A stretch of DNA of 30,514 nucleotides from SFDP01 sp051653625 (GCA_051653625.1 JBOFWM010000079.1:1-30514), one strand, 5' to 3'; counted from the first letter of the stretch, positions 15,502-24,562 are shown. Program-made: numbers and translations. Notes: a model not told the origin generated them from the letters alone.

Positions 15502-17058
15502 ATGAGTATTTTAAATGTAGAACATTTAACACATGGGTTTGGAGATCGCGCAATTTTTAACGACGTTTCTTTTCGCCTTCTAAAAGGAGAACATATTGGA
15601 CTAATTGGTGCAAATGGTGAAGGAAAATCCACTTTTATGAATATCATCACGCAAAAGTTAGTGCCAGATGAAGGAAAAGTTGAGTGGGCAAAAAATGTAA
15701 GAATTGGATACCTTGATCAACATACTGCGCTTGACAAAGGTATGACGATTCGAAGTGTGTTAACATCGGCTTTTGATTTTCTCTTAGAAATGGAAGCAAA
15801 TATGAATGAAATTTGTGAAAAAATGGGTGATGCATCAGAAGAAGAGCTCGAAAAATATATGGAAGAATTAGGTACTATTCAAGATATGCTAACCATGTAT
15901 GATTTCTATTTGATTGATTCGAAAGTAGAAGAAGTGGGACGTGCTTTAGGATTAAATGAAATTGGTTTAGAAAAAGATGTTACAGACTTAAGTGGTGGGC
16001 AACGTACAAAAGTATTACTTGGTAAACTTTTACTTGAAAAACCTGATATTTTATTATTAGATGAGCCAACAAACTACCTTGATATAATTCATATTGAATG
16101 GTTGAAACGTTATTTAAATGAATACGAAAATGCATTTATATTAATTTCTCATGATATTCCATTTTTAAATAGTGTAATCAATTTGATATATCATATGGAC
16201 AATCAAGAATTAAACCGCTATGTTGGGGATTACGATAAATTCCAAGAAGTATATGCAATGAAAAAATCACAAATGGAAGCAGCTTATAATAAACAACAAA
16301 AAGAAATTGCTGATTTAAAAGATTTTGTTGCAAGAAATAAAGCACGTGTTTCTACTAGAAATATGGCAATGTCTCGTCAAAAGAAATTAGATAAAATGGA
16401 TGTGATTGAATTATCAGGTGAAAAGCCAAAACCAGAATTTAAATTTAAAGAAGCTCGCACACCTGGACGTTATATTTTCCAAACACGAAATTTAGTCATA
16501 GGTTATGACGAACCACTTTCTATTCCACTAGATCTTGAAATGGAACGAGGACAAAAAATAGTTTTAGTTGGATCAAATGGAATTGGAAAAACAACACTTT
16601 TAAAAAGCATATTAGGGCTAATTAAACCAATTTCTGGTGAAGTGGAACAAGGGGATTATTTAAGCATTGGATATTTTGAACAAGAGATGCAAAAAGGCAT
16701 TGATACAACATGTCTAGAAGAAATATGGCAAGAGTTTCCTGGTTTTACACAGTATGAAGTACGATCTGCTCTTGCAAAATGTGGATTAACAACAAAACAT
16801 ATTGAAAGTAAAGTCCGAGTATTAAGTGGTGGTGAACAAGCAAAAGTTCGTCTTTGTAAATTGATTAATAGAGAATCAAATATTTTACTACTAGATGAAC
16901 CTACCAACCATTTAGATGTTGATGCAAAAGATGAATTAAAAAGAGCATTACAAGCATATAAAGGAAGTATTTTAATGGTGTGCCATGAACCAGAATTTTA
17001 CGATGGTCTTGCTACACATGTATGGGATTGTACAAAATGGACAACAAAGCTGTTTTAA
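15502..17058 (+). CDS. ABC-F family ATP-binding protein
   Basis: Cytoplasmic protein with two ABC domains and no membrane part; ABC-F proteins act on ribosomes as translation factors or in antibiotic resistance. The 518-aa protein has a first ATPase with Walker A GANGEGKST (37-44), signature LSGGQRTK (163-170) and Walker B ILLLDEPTNYLD. A charged linker of about 245-310 follows. The second ATPase has GSNGIGKTT, LSGGEQAKVR and ILLLDEPTNHLD. Both catalytic glutamates are present. It has no C-terminal coiled-coil extension. The N terminus resembles the YkpA/YbiT-like group more than known resistance members, but I cannot settle that. ATG at 15502 follows GGAG by 6 nt; the TTG at 15490 overlaps this site. 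It converges on the MATE gene. Confidence 0.92.
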   Translation: MSILNVEHLTHGFGDRAIFNDVSFRLLKGEHIGLIGANGEGKSTFMNIITQKLVPDEGKVEWAKNVRIGYLDQHTALDKGMTIRSVLTSAFDFLLEMEANMNEICEKMGDASEEELEKYMEELGTIQDMLTMYDFYLIDSKVEEVGRALGLNEIGLEKDVTDLSGGQRTKVLLGKLLLEKPDILLLDEPTNYLDIIHIEWLKRYLNEYENAFILISHDIPFLNSVINLIYHMDNQELNRYVGDYDKFQEVYAMKKSQMEAAYNKQQKEIADLKDFVARNKARVSTRNMAMSRQKKLDKMDVIELSGEKPKPEFKFKEARTPGRYIFQTRNLVIGYDEPLSIPLDLEMERGQKIVLVGSNGIGKTTLLKSILGLIKPISGEVEQGDYLSIGYFEQEMQKGIDTTCLEEIWQEFPGFTQYEVRSALAKCGLTTKHIESKVRVLSGGEQAKVRLCKLINRESNILLLDEPTNHLDVDAKDELKRALQAYKGSILMVCHEPEFYDGLATHVWDCTKWTTKLF

Positions 17059-17084
17059 TGAAAATTAAAACAGCTTTGTTTTTT
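17043..17084 (+). terminator. Strong rho-independent terminator of the ABC-F gene
   Basis: AACAAAGCTGTTTTAAT (17043-17059), loop GAAA, ATTAAAACAGCTTTGTT (17064-17080): 17 bp without mismatch, followed by further T to 17084. The first arm contains the last codons and the TAA stop (17056-17058) of the ABC-F gene. The minus side has no clear T-run, so it may not serve the converging MATE gene. Confidence 0.88.
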
Positions 17085-17089
17085 CTATT

Positions 17090-18442
17090 TTATGTATCAC
17101 TTTGTTTAAATTCATTCAATACAGACAATCCAAGTGGAACTGCAAGAAGGAATGTAAAACCGTCTGCTACAGCTTGACTTATTTGTATTCCTCGAATCCC
17201 CATAAGTAATGGCAGAATAATAATAGCTGGAAGAAAGAATATTCCCTGTCTTGCTGATGCAACAATTGATGCTTTCAAACTTCTTCCAATAGATTGCAAC
17301 ATCATATTACACAAAATAATGTAAGAATTAAGTGGAAATGTAATACATAAAAATCGTAATGCAATCGTACCTATTTCTATAACATCTTTGTCTTCACGGA
17401 AAAACTCTATTAGGTTTGGTGCAAAAATATATCCCAAAAGTGATAATAGTACTAATGCAATGATGCTATATTTTAAACAATAATAGAAAGCCTCCCTCAC
17501 TCTTTTGTAAAGCTTTGCTCCATAATTAAATCCACATACTGGTTGAAATCCCTGTCCAAACCCAATTAATGCTGAATTTGCAAACATAGCAATTCGAGAT
17601 ACAATAGACATTGCTGCTATTGCACTATCTCCATAAGGGCCTGCTACCTGATTTAAAACGATCGTTGCAACACTTCCTAAACCTTGTCTACAAAGCGATG
17701 GAATTCCACCTCTTATAATATTTATCATATACTCTTTGTCAGGACTAAAATTTTTTAGGCGTATAGAAATGTTCGAACCTTTTCTCGTTCCAGCCCATAA
17801 TAATAGAAATCCTACCACTTGACTAATTACTGTTGCAAGTGCTGCTCCCATAACTCCAAGCTCAAAATAGAAAATAAAGATAGGATCTAATATTATATTT
17901 AAAACTGCACCACTTACAATTCCAACCATAGCAATTGATGCACTTCCTTGAAAACGCAATTGATTATTTAATACAAATGAACCTGCAATAAATGGAGCAC
18001 CAATTAATATAACCCCTAAATACTGCTTTACAAATATAAGAATACTATCTGTGGCACCAAGAAAATAAGAAAGAGGCTCTAAGAATAGCAATCCAACAAT
18101 CATAATAAGACAGCCTGCAACAATTGCATAAATAAATCCAGTCGATGCCATTTCATTTGCTTCCTTATACTTTTTTTCTCCTAATTTTCTTGAAATATAA
18201 TTACCTGAACCATGACCAAATAAAAAAGATACTGCTTGTAACATCGTCATAAGAGAAAAAACAACACCAACTGCAGCTGTTGCTTGTGTACTAATACGAC
18301 CAACAAAAAAAGTATCTACCATATTATAAAATGAACTTACTAACATACTTATAATTGTTGGAATTCCTAATTTCCATACTAAGTTTGGAATCGGTGTTTG
18401 TGTCATGTATGTTATTTTCTCTTCTTGTTGTTTCTCACTCAA
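17090..18442 (-). CDS. MATE family efflux transporter
   Basis: Cation-coupled multidrug exporter of the MATE family in the membrane, 450 aa with about 12 spans. Family traits include the N-terminal block WKLGIPTIISMLVSSFYNMVDTFFVG and its repeat in the second half near GGIPSLCRQGL. AALATVISQVVGFLLL, SALIGFGQGFQPVCGFNYGA and the C-terminal PLNSYIILCNMMLQSIGRS are also present. The substrate cannot be told from sequence. The start is TTG at 18440-18442 with AGGAGGG 7 nt upstream, which is convincing. It is the last gene of the yaaR-holB-ricT operon, 18 nt after rsmI. It probably shares its transcription, although the function is unrelated. Confidence 0.93.
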   Translation of the reverse strand: MSEKQQEEKITYMTQTPIPNLVWKLGIPTIISMLVSSFYNMVDTFFVGRISTQATAAVGVVFSLMTMLQAVSFLFGHGSGNYISRKLGEKKYKEANEMASTGFIYAIVAGCLIMIVGLLFLEPLSYFLGATDSILIFVKQYLGVILIGAPFIAGSFVLNNQLRFQGSASIAMVGIVSGAVLNIILDPIFIFYFELGVMGAALATVISQVVGFLLLWAGTRKGSNISIRLKNFSPDKEYMINIIRGGIPSLCRQGLGSVATIVLNQVAGPYGDSAIAAMSIVSRIAMFANSALIGFGQGFQPVCGFNYGAKLYKRVREAFYYCLKYSIIALVLLSLLGYIFAPNLIEFFREDKDVIEIGTIALRFLCITFPLNSYIILCNMMLQSIGRSLKASIVASARQGIFFLPAIIILPLLMGIRGIQISQAVADGFTFLLAVPLGLSVLNEFKQSDT

Positions 18443-18460
18443 TGCAATCCCTCCTAATTT

Positions 18461-19300
18461 CTATTTCAAAAGATAATTATAAATATCTCTTTTGCTAACC
18501 CCTCTATCTTTTGCTACCATTTTCATTGCCTCTTTTTGCTCGATTCCTTTTGTTGTATATAAAAGCATATGGTCTTCAATTGATAATTCTAAGAATTTTT
18601 CCTTCTCTTCTAAAAATTTCTCTTCAAAACTTTTTCCTTCTACTACAAAAACATATTCACCTCTTGGCTCATTTTCTTTGTAATACAAGATTGCCTCTTC
18701 TATTGTTGTTGGAAATATGGTTTCAAATTTTTTCGTTAATTCTCTGCATATCGTAAGTTTTCTATTTCCTAAAGATGTATATAAATCATCTAGCGTTTGA
18801 GTTACTTGATGTGGTGCTACATATAGAATGATCGTTCTTGATTCATTTTGAAGTTCTAATAAAATTTGTTTTTTTTCTTTTTTATCTTTTGGTAAAAATC
18901 CTTCAAAACAAAATCTTCTTGTACTAAGTCCAGAAAGAGTTAGGGCAGTAATGCATGCGGCTGCACCTGGTAACGAAGTAACTGGTATTTCTTCTTCTAA
19001 ACAAAGTCTTACTAAAATTTCTCCTGGATCTGATATTCCAGGTGTCCCAGCATCTGTAATCAATGCAATATTTTTTCCATTTTTTAGGGATGCAATTAAT
19101 GAATTTGCTTTATCGATTTTATTATATTCATGATAACTTGTCATAGGAGTTTTAATGTGAAAATGATTGCACAATTTTATGCTATTTCTCGTGTCCTCTG
19201 CTGCAATAATATCTACTTCTTGTAATGTTTCTATAACTCTTGGTGTCATATCTTTCAAATTCCCGATGGGCGTAGCACACAAATATAATGTTCCTATCAT
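18461..19300 (-). CDS. rsmI: 16S rRNA (cytidine-1402-2'-O)-methyltransferase RsmI
   Basis: Methylates the ribose of C1402 in the decoding centre of 16S rRNA using SAM. The 279-aa protein has the tetrapyrrole-methylase fold with the family motifs LYLCATPIGNLKDMTPR (5-21), DIIAAEDTRNS (30-40), ITDAGTPGISDPG (81-93), TSLPGAAACITAL (108-120) and FEGFLPKDKKEK. The C-terminal part is complete. ATG at 19298-19300 follows GGGAGG. It corresponds to yabC in B. subtilis and is in the same relative place, after the TrmN6-like gene (19-nt gap). Confidence 0.97.
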   Translation of the reverse strand: MIGTLYLCATPIGNLKDMTPRVIETLQEVDIIAAEDTRNSIKLCNHFHIKTPMTSYHEYNKIDKANSLIASLKNGKNIALITDAGTPGISDPGEILVRLCLEEEIPVTSLPGAAACITALTLSGLSTRRFCFEGFLPKDKKEKKQILLELQNESRTIILYVAPHQVTQTLDDLYTSLGNRKLTICRELTKKFETIFPTTIEEAILYYKENEPRGEYVFVVEGKSFEEKFLEEKEKFLELSIEDHMLLYTTKGIEQKEAMKMVAKDRGVSKRDIYNYLLK

Positions 19301-19319
19301 TGTAATCCTCCCTATTTCT

Positions 19320-20051
19320 TTAATCTAATCCATAAATTTCTTTTAAATCTTTTGTATAACTTCCATCTTTTTCATAAACAACTAATGGCTTTTCCACAGT
19401 AATCCTAGAATTTCCGCCTTTTTTACATTCAAGTAACACAATATTCGGTTCCTTATCCACATATGGATGCACAAATTGCATACGTTTCGGTTCTAATTTA
19501 TACTTCGTCAATGTAATAAATAGTTCAACTAGTCGAAATGGCCTATGCACCAAAAAGAAATTTCCACCATCTTTTAACATTTTTGCACTTTGCGATGCAA
19601 TATCATCAAATGTACACAGAATTTCATGTCGTGCAATGGCTTTGACACTATCCGGATTTTGAATTCCATGTTGCGAAATCATATAGGGTGGATTAGATGT
19701 TACTACATCATAACTATTTGGTTCAAATAGCTTATGACACTCTTTAATATCCCCTGTTATAATTTCTATTTTCTCTTCCAATTGATTTAAAGCAACACTT
19801 CTTCTTGCCATTTCGGCAGATTCTTTTTGTATTTCGATTCCATGTAATTTTTTTGCTTTTGTTTTCGCTTCCATTAAAATTGGTATGATTCCTGTCCCCG
19901 TTCCAAGATCTAAGACTTTACTATCTTCCTTTGCCTGTGCAAAATGAGATAATAAAACTGCGTCTATACCAAAACAAAAACGGTCGGGATCTTGTATGAT
20001 CCGATAACCGTTTCTGTGTAATTCATCAATTCTTTCATTTTCTATTTTCAT
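19320..20051 (-). CDS. tRNA1(Val) (adenine-37-N6)-methyltransferase family (YabB/TrmN6-like)
   Basis: SAM-dependent N6-adenine methyltransferase of the YfiC/YabB family, probably acting on A37 of tRNA. The 243-aa protein has SAM motif I VLDLGTGTGIIPIL (46-59), the acidic end of strand 2 in HGIEIQ (70-75), and the catalytic NPPY (120-123) in VVTSNPPYM. The N-terminal FGIDAVLLSHFA and C-terminal FVHPYVDKEPNIVLLECKK are also typical. ATG at 20049-20051 has AAGGAATTC upstream. It overlaps the 3' end of ricT by 17 nt. The B. subtilis counterpart, yabB, has the same place in its operon. The substrate is by homology only. Confidence 0.93.
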   Translation of the reverse strand: MKIENERIDELHRNGYRIIQDPDRFCFGIDAVLLSHFAQAKEDSKVLDLGTGTGIIPILMEAKTKAKKLHGIEIQKESAEMARRSVALNQLEEKIEIITGDIKECHKLFEPNSYDVVTSNPPYMISQHGIQNPDSVKAIARHEILCTFDDIASQSAKMLKDGGNFFLVHRPFRLVELFITLTKYKLEPKRMQFVHPYVDKEPNIVLLECKKGGNSRITVEKPLVVYEKDGSYTKDLKEIYGLD

Positions 20052-20940
20052 GAATTCCTTTTTCCTGCATTTCTAATTTTTCAAGTTCTAACAACTCTTT
20101 ATCCATGTTTATTTTTTCTTTTTTCTGTTTCTTTTTAAATTTAACTTCTTCTACTTTATATTCTTGTATTTCTTTTTCATCATTTACTTCAACTACAATT
20201 TTCACTAATTGTCTTAAAACATTAATACTGTGAACCGTTCCTTTTAATCCACTAAGTGTTGTTACAAAATCTCCAACATTTGGTAAATTTTTATTTAATT
20301 CTTCGTATGTTTCTTCTTCATGTTTTAAACAACACATAAGCCTTCCACAAACACCTGAAATTTTTGTTGGATTTAAAGAAAGATTTTGTTCTTTCGCCAT
20401 TTTAATAGAAACTGGTACAAATTCTGATAAATGCGTATGACAACAAAGAGGTCTTCCACAAATTCCGATTCCTCCAACTGTTTTTGTTTCATCTCGAACA
20501 CCAATTTGACGAAGCTCAATTCTTGTTTTAAAAACAGAAGCTAAATCTTTTACTAAATCACGAAAATCAATTCTTCCATCTGCAGTAAAATAAAATAATA
20601 CTTTATTATTATCGAATGTATATTCAACATCAATTAATTTCATTTCTAACTTATGCTTTTCAATTTTTTCCAAACAAATAGAAAAAGCATCTTTTTCTTT
20701 TGCCTTATTTTTAATTTCTTGTTCCATGTCCTTTTTTGTTGCAACACGAATAACCGGCTTAAGTGGTTGAATTACTTTACTTTCATTAATTTCTTTCAAA
20801 TCACCAACAACTGTTCCATACTCAATACCTCTAGCTGTTTCAACAATGACATGATCCCCTTTTTTAATAACAAGATTTTTTGGATCAAAAAAATATATTT
20901 TTCCCGCTGTTCTAAAACGAACTCCTATTACTTTTACCAT
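20035..20940 (-). CDS. ricT: RicT/YaaT, PSP1-domain regulator of RNA maturation
   Basis: In B. subtilis RicT works with RicA and RicF as the Y complex, which carries iron-sulfur clusters and directs RNase Y cleavage of many mRNAs. The 301-aa protein has the PSP1 C-terminal domain at about 60-150. A Cys cluster follows: C161, C166, C167 in CGRPLCC and C198, C203, C204 in CGRLMCC, as expected for cluster ligands. The C terminus is Lys/Glu-rich and variable. ATG at 20938-20940 has AGGAA upstream. It lies between holB and the trmN6-like gene as in Bacillus. RicA and RicF are not in the window. Confidence 0.95.
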   Translation of the reverse strand: MVKVIGVRFRTAGKIYFFDPKNLVIKKGDHVIVETARGIEYGTVVGDLKEINESKVIQPLKPVIRVATKKDMEQEIKNKAKEKDAFSICLEKIEKHKLEMKLIDVEYTFDNNKVLFYFTADGRIDFRDLVKDLASVFKTRIELRQIGVRDETKTVGGIGICGRPLCCHTHLSEFVPVSIKMAKEQNLSLNPTKISGVCGRLMCCLKHEEETYEELNKNLPNVGDFVTTLSGLKGTVHSINVLRQLVKIVVEVNDEKEIQEYKVEEVKFKKKQKKEKINMDKELLELEKLEMQEKGIHENRK

Positions 20941-20967
20941 CTATAATTCCTATCTGTGATTACACAC

Positions 20968-21957
20968 CTAATTTTCTTTTATTGTTAATAACAATAGCTC
21001 TAATACTAAATCAATATTAATATTTGCATTGATACGAACTTTTGCCTTATCAAGTGCTTTTAAAATACATTCAATTCCATCATATGAACTATTATCTGCT
21101 ACTTTTTTAATATACTGTATTTCTTCTTTAAAAATCAAGTGATTTACATCTTTTGTTGCTTTAAAAAGCAAAATATCTCGATACCATATCGCTAACATAT
21201 CAAGGTAATCTGGTATATTAAAATTCATTTCATTTATTTGTTTAATTGCTAATACAATTTCTGAAAGTTCCATCTCTTTGATATATTTAAGAAGAGAAAC
21301 TAGCTCTCCTTTAATCAAATCAAATTCTTCACTTTTTGCAAGAATCATTGCTTTCCCTAAATTTCCTCTTGAAAAAGCGGCACAAACTTTTGCTTTATAA
21401 TCTGGAATTTCTAATTGTTTGCATAAATAATTTTTTATTACTTCATCTTCAAGCGGCTTCATATTAAGTAAAATACACCTACTCAATATTGTAGGAAGCA
21501 ACATATCAACATTATTTGTTAATATCATTACAATACCATAACTTGGTGGTTCTTCAATCGTTTTTAAAATAGCATTTTGTGCTTGAATAGTTAATTTTTC
21601 TCCATCTTCAATAATGTATATTTTTTTACGATTATTATACGGTTTAATATCTATGCTATTGTTAAGTTGATTTCTAATATCATCAACACTAATTGTATTT
21701 GGTTTTTCATGTGTGATGTAAATAATATCTGGATGATTGTTACTTTCTGTTTGTATGCAAGACTTACATAGATCGCAAGAAATACTATCTCCTTTTTCAC
21801 ACTGTAATGTTTTTGCAAAATTTTTCGCAATAAATAATTTCCCAGATTTTTTCTCACCTTGGATTATATATGCATGAGATACTCTTTGACTCTCAATTGC
21901 TTTTTGCATATGTGATATTATGTGTTCTTGACCTACAACATCTTTAAAATTTGCCAT
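20968..21957 (-). CDS. holB: DNA polymerase III delta' subunit
   Basis: Clamp-loader subunit that helps open the sliding clamp during replication. The 329-aa protein begins with FKDVVGQEHIISHM and has a P-loop-like GEKKSGKL (34-41) that lacks the Ser/Thr after Lys, as is common in delta'. A zinc-site Cys set follows: C53, C61, C64, C67. VDDIRNQLNNSIDIKPYN, IIEDGEKLTIQAQNAILK and the LSRC motif (about 158) are standard. ATG at 21955-21957 has AGGATGG upstream. Gaps are 19 nt after yaaR and 27 nt before ricT, so this is one operon. Confidence 0.95.
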   Translation of the reverse strand: MANFKDVVGQEHIISHMQKAIESQRVSHAYIIQGEKKSGKLFIAKNFAKTLQCEKGDSISCDLCKSCIQTESNNHPDIIYITHEKPNTISVDDIRNQLNNSIDIKPYNNRKKIYIIEDGEKLTIQAQNAILKTIEEPPSYGIVMILTNNVDMLLPTILSRCILLNMKPLEDEVIKNYLCKQLEIPDYKAKVCAAFSRGNLGKAMILAKSEEFDLIKGELVSLLKYIKEMELSEIVLAIKQINEMNFNIPDYLDMLAIWYRDILLFKATKDVNHLIFKEEIQYIKKVADNSSYDGIECILKALDKAKVRINANINIDLVLELLLLTIKEN

Positions 21958-21976
21958 ACATATTAACCATCCTTTT

Positions 21977-22417
21977 TCATGTAAAAATATCTAATAACAA
22001 TCCCCTAATTTCACCGATTTTATTTAAAATAGCAAGATTATCTTGTTCATCTTTTACCAACTCTTGTAATAATTCATCTAAGGTTTCATCTACTCTACGA
22101 ATAATTCCATATACTCTATGACGTCCTCTTCTATCTAAGTAATTTTCTCTCGAAAATTCATGGGAACGATTCACAACTTCATTTACAAATTCTTTGATCA
22201 ATCCCCTATATTTTTTCATATCGCGTACATCTCTTTTTTTCGATAGTCTATTTCCTTGCATTGTAATTTCTTCTAAAAGACCATTTAATCTGTTTTGTAA
22301 ATCTGCTTCTTCAATTCGGCTTGCTAGCACAAATTTAAAATTCTCATCACCGACTTTCGGTTGAGTTGTTTGTTCTAAAGGTGTTGTGCTTACAACATGA
22401 TTCACTTTTATATCCAC
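21977..22417 (-). CDS. YaaR family protein (DUF327)
   Basis: Small cytoplasmic protein of unknown function, 146 aa, mostly helical. Recognised by FKFVLASRIEEADLQNRLN, then NRLSKKRDVRDMKKYRGLIKEF (given here in two parts: NRLSKKRDVRDM, KKYRGLIKEF), and the C-terminal RRGRHRVYGIIRRVDETLDEL. The start is GTG at 22415-22417 with AAGGGG 6 nt upstream; no nearby ATG has such a site. It is directly before holB, as in B. subtilis (yaaR-holB). Strong family match, no known activity. Confidence 0.9.
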   Translation of the reverse strand: MDIKVNHVVSTTPLEQTTQPKVGDENFKFVLASRIEEADLQNRLNGLLEEITMQGNRLSKKRDVRDMKKYRGLIKEFVNEVVNRSHEFSRENYLDRRGRHRVYGIIRRVDETLDELLQELVKDEQDNLAILNKIGEIRGLLLDIFT

Positions 22418-22441
22418 ACTGTACCCCTTCTAAATAATTTA

Positions 22442-23026
22442 TTAAAATGATTGAATGTATTCTTTAATCCGTTCAAGACAATTTCCTAAATCATCATTAT
22501 TAAACTTTTTAATAATTCCAACTTCTTTTAATCTTTGGTCTGAAAAATCTGAAGAATCTGCTAAAAATCTTCTACACATTTCCTCATACTTTGGAATTTT
22601 TTGTTGTTTTTCTCTATTTAATGCTCGCTGTAGACGCTCTCCGTCATCTAACTCTATTAAAATTGGAATCACATTATTTTCCCCAAGATATTCTTTTATT
22701 GCTTGAAAAGAATCTAATGTACCTACCAAAATATAATCATTTGTATTAAGGTCTATTTGTTCATCATCAACTGTAAAATATTTCCATGTTCCATAAAACG
22801 TATTATACTCTCTTAATTCTATTATTTTTCCTTTATTTTGTAATTCTTCTAACTCTTTTTCATCTGTAAAATAATAATCGACTCCGTGTTTTTCTCCATC
22901 TCTTATTGGTCTTGTTGTATGTGGAATAATGGATTTTAAATTTATTCCTCTAGATTGTAGTAAATGCTTATATATTGTGTCTTTTCCAGATGAACTTTTG
23001 CCCATCAAATAAAATATTTTTCCCAT
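22442..23026 (-). CDS. Guanylate kinase-like protein
   Basis: Nucleoside monophosphate kinase fold of the guanylate kinase family, 194 aa. The P-loop is GKSSSGKDT (9-17), and HTTRPIRDGEKHGVDYYF matches the GMP-binding block TTRxxRxGExxGxDYxF. The next GMP-site region, IIELREYNTFYGTWKY, is altered from the usual EWAEVHGNYYGT, so substrate and activity may differ from Gmk. ATG at 23024-23026 has AAGGA upstream. It takes the place that tmk-yaaQ hold before yaaR in B. subtilis, and is 24 nt from yaaR. A second, canonical gmk would be expected elsewhere in the genome. Confidence 0.8.
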   Translation of the reverse strand: MGKIFYLMGKSSSGKDTIYKHLLQSRGINLKSIIPHTTRPIRDGEKHGVDYYFTDEKELEELQNKGKIIELREYNTFYGTWKYFTVDDEQIDLNTNDYILVGTLDSFQAIKEYLGENNVIPILIELDDGERLQRALNREKQQKIPKYEEMCRRFLADSSDFSDQRLKEVGIIKKFNNDDLGNCLERIKEYIQSF

Positions 23027-23037
23027 TTAGTCCTTTT

Positions 23038-23056
23038 GTAAATATCATATATTTAC
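23038..23056. promoter_or_regulatory. Perfect inverted repeat before the guanylate kinase-like gene
   Basis: GTAAATAT (23038-23045), CAT, ATATTTAC (23049-23056). It is immediately upstream of the ribosome site of the operon's first gene and overlaps possible -10 sequences (TATGAT/TATATG on the minus strand). It could be an operator; no T-run follows. Confidence 0.35.
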
Positions 23057-23087
23057 AGCCTTTCATCAAGTCTATCTTCTTATTTTA

Positions 23088-23127
23088 ACAGTAAAAGCTC
23101 CTAAATGCAAAGCATTTAAGAGCTTTT
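23088..23127 (-). terminator. Probable terminator after pyruvate kinase
   Basis: Minus strand: AAAAGCTCTTAAATGC (23112-23127), loop TTT, GCATTTAGGAGCTTTT (23093-23108): 16 bp with one G-U. The T-run is part of the second arm and continues as ACTGTT, so the tail is modest. It separates pyk from the yaaR operon. Confidence 0.7.
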
Positions 23128-23149
23128 ATAGTATGAAATAATAAATATA

Positions 23150-24562
23150 TTACACTTCTTCTACACGAATCATATTTGTATTTCCAGATACTCCCAATGG
23201 AACGCCTGCTGTAAATACTACTTTATCACCTTTTTTAACTAAGCCAGCATTGATTGCTGCATCAAGTGCTGATTTATATAATTCTTCTGTAGTTTCTTTT
23301 TTCTCGATTTTTAATGGTACAACACCCCATAATAATCCGTTTTGTCTCCATACTTCATCTGAAACGCTACATGCAATAATTGGACAAGAAGGTTTAAATC
23401 TTGAAACCATTCTTGCTGTAAATCCAGACATAGTTACTGTAATAATAGCAGCTGCATTTAAGTTATCTGCTACTGTACATGTTGCATGTGAAATTGCAGT
23501 TGTTACATCTACTGATGTCATTTCTTCACTGTTTCTCATTCTTTTTTTGTAATCAACATCTGCTTCTGTTCTTTTTGCAATAGTAGACATTGTTCTAACA
23601 GATTCTACTGGATACTTACCATTTGCAGATTCTCCTGATAACATAATTGCACTTGTACCATCATAGATTGCATTTGCAACGTCTGTTGTTTCAGCTCTTG
23701 TAGGTCTTGGATTTTTAGTCATAGATTCAAGCATTTGTGTTGCAGTAATAACAAGTTTACCAGCTGCAATTGCTTTTTTAATCATAAGTTTTTGAACGAT
23801 AGGAACTTCTTCCATTGGTACTTCAACACCCATGTCTCCACGAGCAACCATAATACCATCTGAAACTTCTAAAATTTCATCAAGGTTTTGGATTCCTTGC
23901 ATATTTTCAATTTTCGAAATAATTTTCATAGAACTATTGTTGTCTTCTAATATTTTACGCACTTCTAATACGTCATCTTTACATCTAACAAAAGATGCAG
24001 CGATATAATCAAATCCAACTTCTGTACCAAAAATGATGTCTTTTCTATCTTGTTCACTAATAAATGGCATTGATAAATTAGCTCCTGGTAAATTAACACC
24101 TTTTTTGTTTGAAATTGGTCCAGCATTCATAACTTTACAAATAACATCTGTATCTGTAATTTTTTCAATTTTTAACTCAATAAGACCATCATCAAGCAAA
24201 ATAGTTCCACCTACTACAACATCGTTTGTGATGTTTTCATATGTTACTGCAACCATTTCTTTTGTTCCGCTCACGTCTTTTGTTGTTAAAGTAAATGTTT
24301 GTCCAACTTCTAATTCTACTTTTCCTTCAGCAAATTCTTTAAGTCTAATTTCTGGACCTTTTGTATCAATTAGTCCTGCAACAGGCATTCCTAATTCTTC
24401 ACTGATTTTACGAACGTTTTTTAATTTTTCATATTGTTCTTCATGTGAACCATGTGAAAAATTACATCTGCATACATTCATTCCTTCTAAAATTAATTCT
24501 CTGATTTTTTCTGGACTTTGCGATGCTGGTCCAATGGTACAAATAATTTTCGTTTTTCTCAT
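23150..24562 (-). CDS. pyk: Pyruvate kinase
   Basis: Last ATP-forming step of glycolysis: phosphoenolpyruvate plus ADP to pyruvate. The 470-aa protein has the N-terminal TKIICTIGPAS, NFSHGSHEE (34-42) and DTKGPEIR (66-73). The B domain is at about 74-170, catalytic Lys217 with Glu219 is in ISKIEN, metal site Asp243 is in MVARGDMGVE, and TATQMLESM is at 273-281. The C-terminal domain is of the short type, without the PEP-utiliser-like extra domain present in Bacillus and many clostridial enzymes. ATG at 24560-24562 has AAGGATGG upstream. It stands between the decarboxylase and the guanylate kinase-like gene, where Bacillus has no pyk. Confidence 0.97.
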   Translation of the reverse strand: MRKTKIICTIGPASQSPEKIRELILEGMNVCRCNFSHGSHEEQYEKLKNVRKISEELGMPVAGLIDTKGPEIRLKEFAEGKVELEVGQTFTLTTKDVSGTKEMVAVTYENITNDVVVGGTILLDDGLIELKIEKITDTDVICKVMNAGPISNKKGVNLPGANLSMPFISEQDRKDIIFGTEVGFDYIAASFVRCKDDVLEVRKILEDNNSSMKIISKIENMQGIQNLDEILEVSDGIMVARGDMGVEVPMEEVPIVQKLMIKKAIAAGKLVITATQMLESMTKNPRPTRAETTDVANAIYDGTSAIMLSGESANGKYPVESVRTMSTIAKRTEADVDYKKRMRNSEEMTSVDVTTAISHATCTVADNLNAAAIITVTMSGFTARMVSRFKPSCPIIACSVSDEVWRQNGLLWGVVPLKIEKKETTEELYKSALDAAINAGLVKKGDKVVFTAGVPLGVSGNTNMIRVEEV

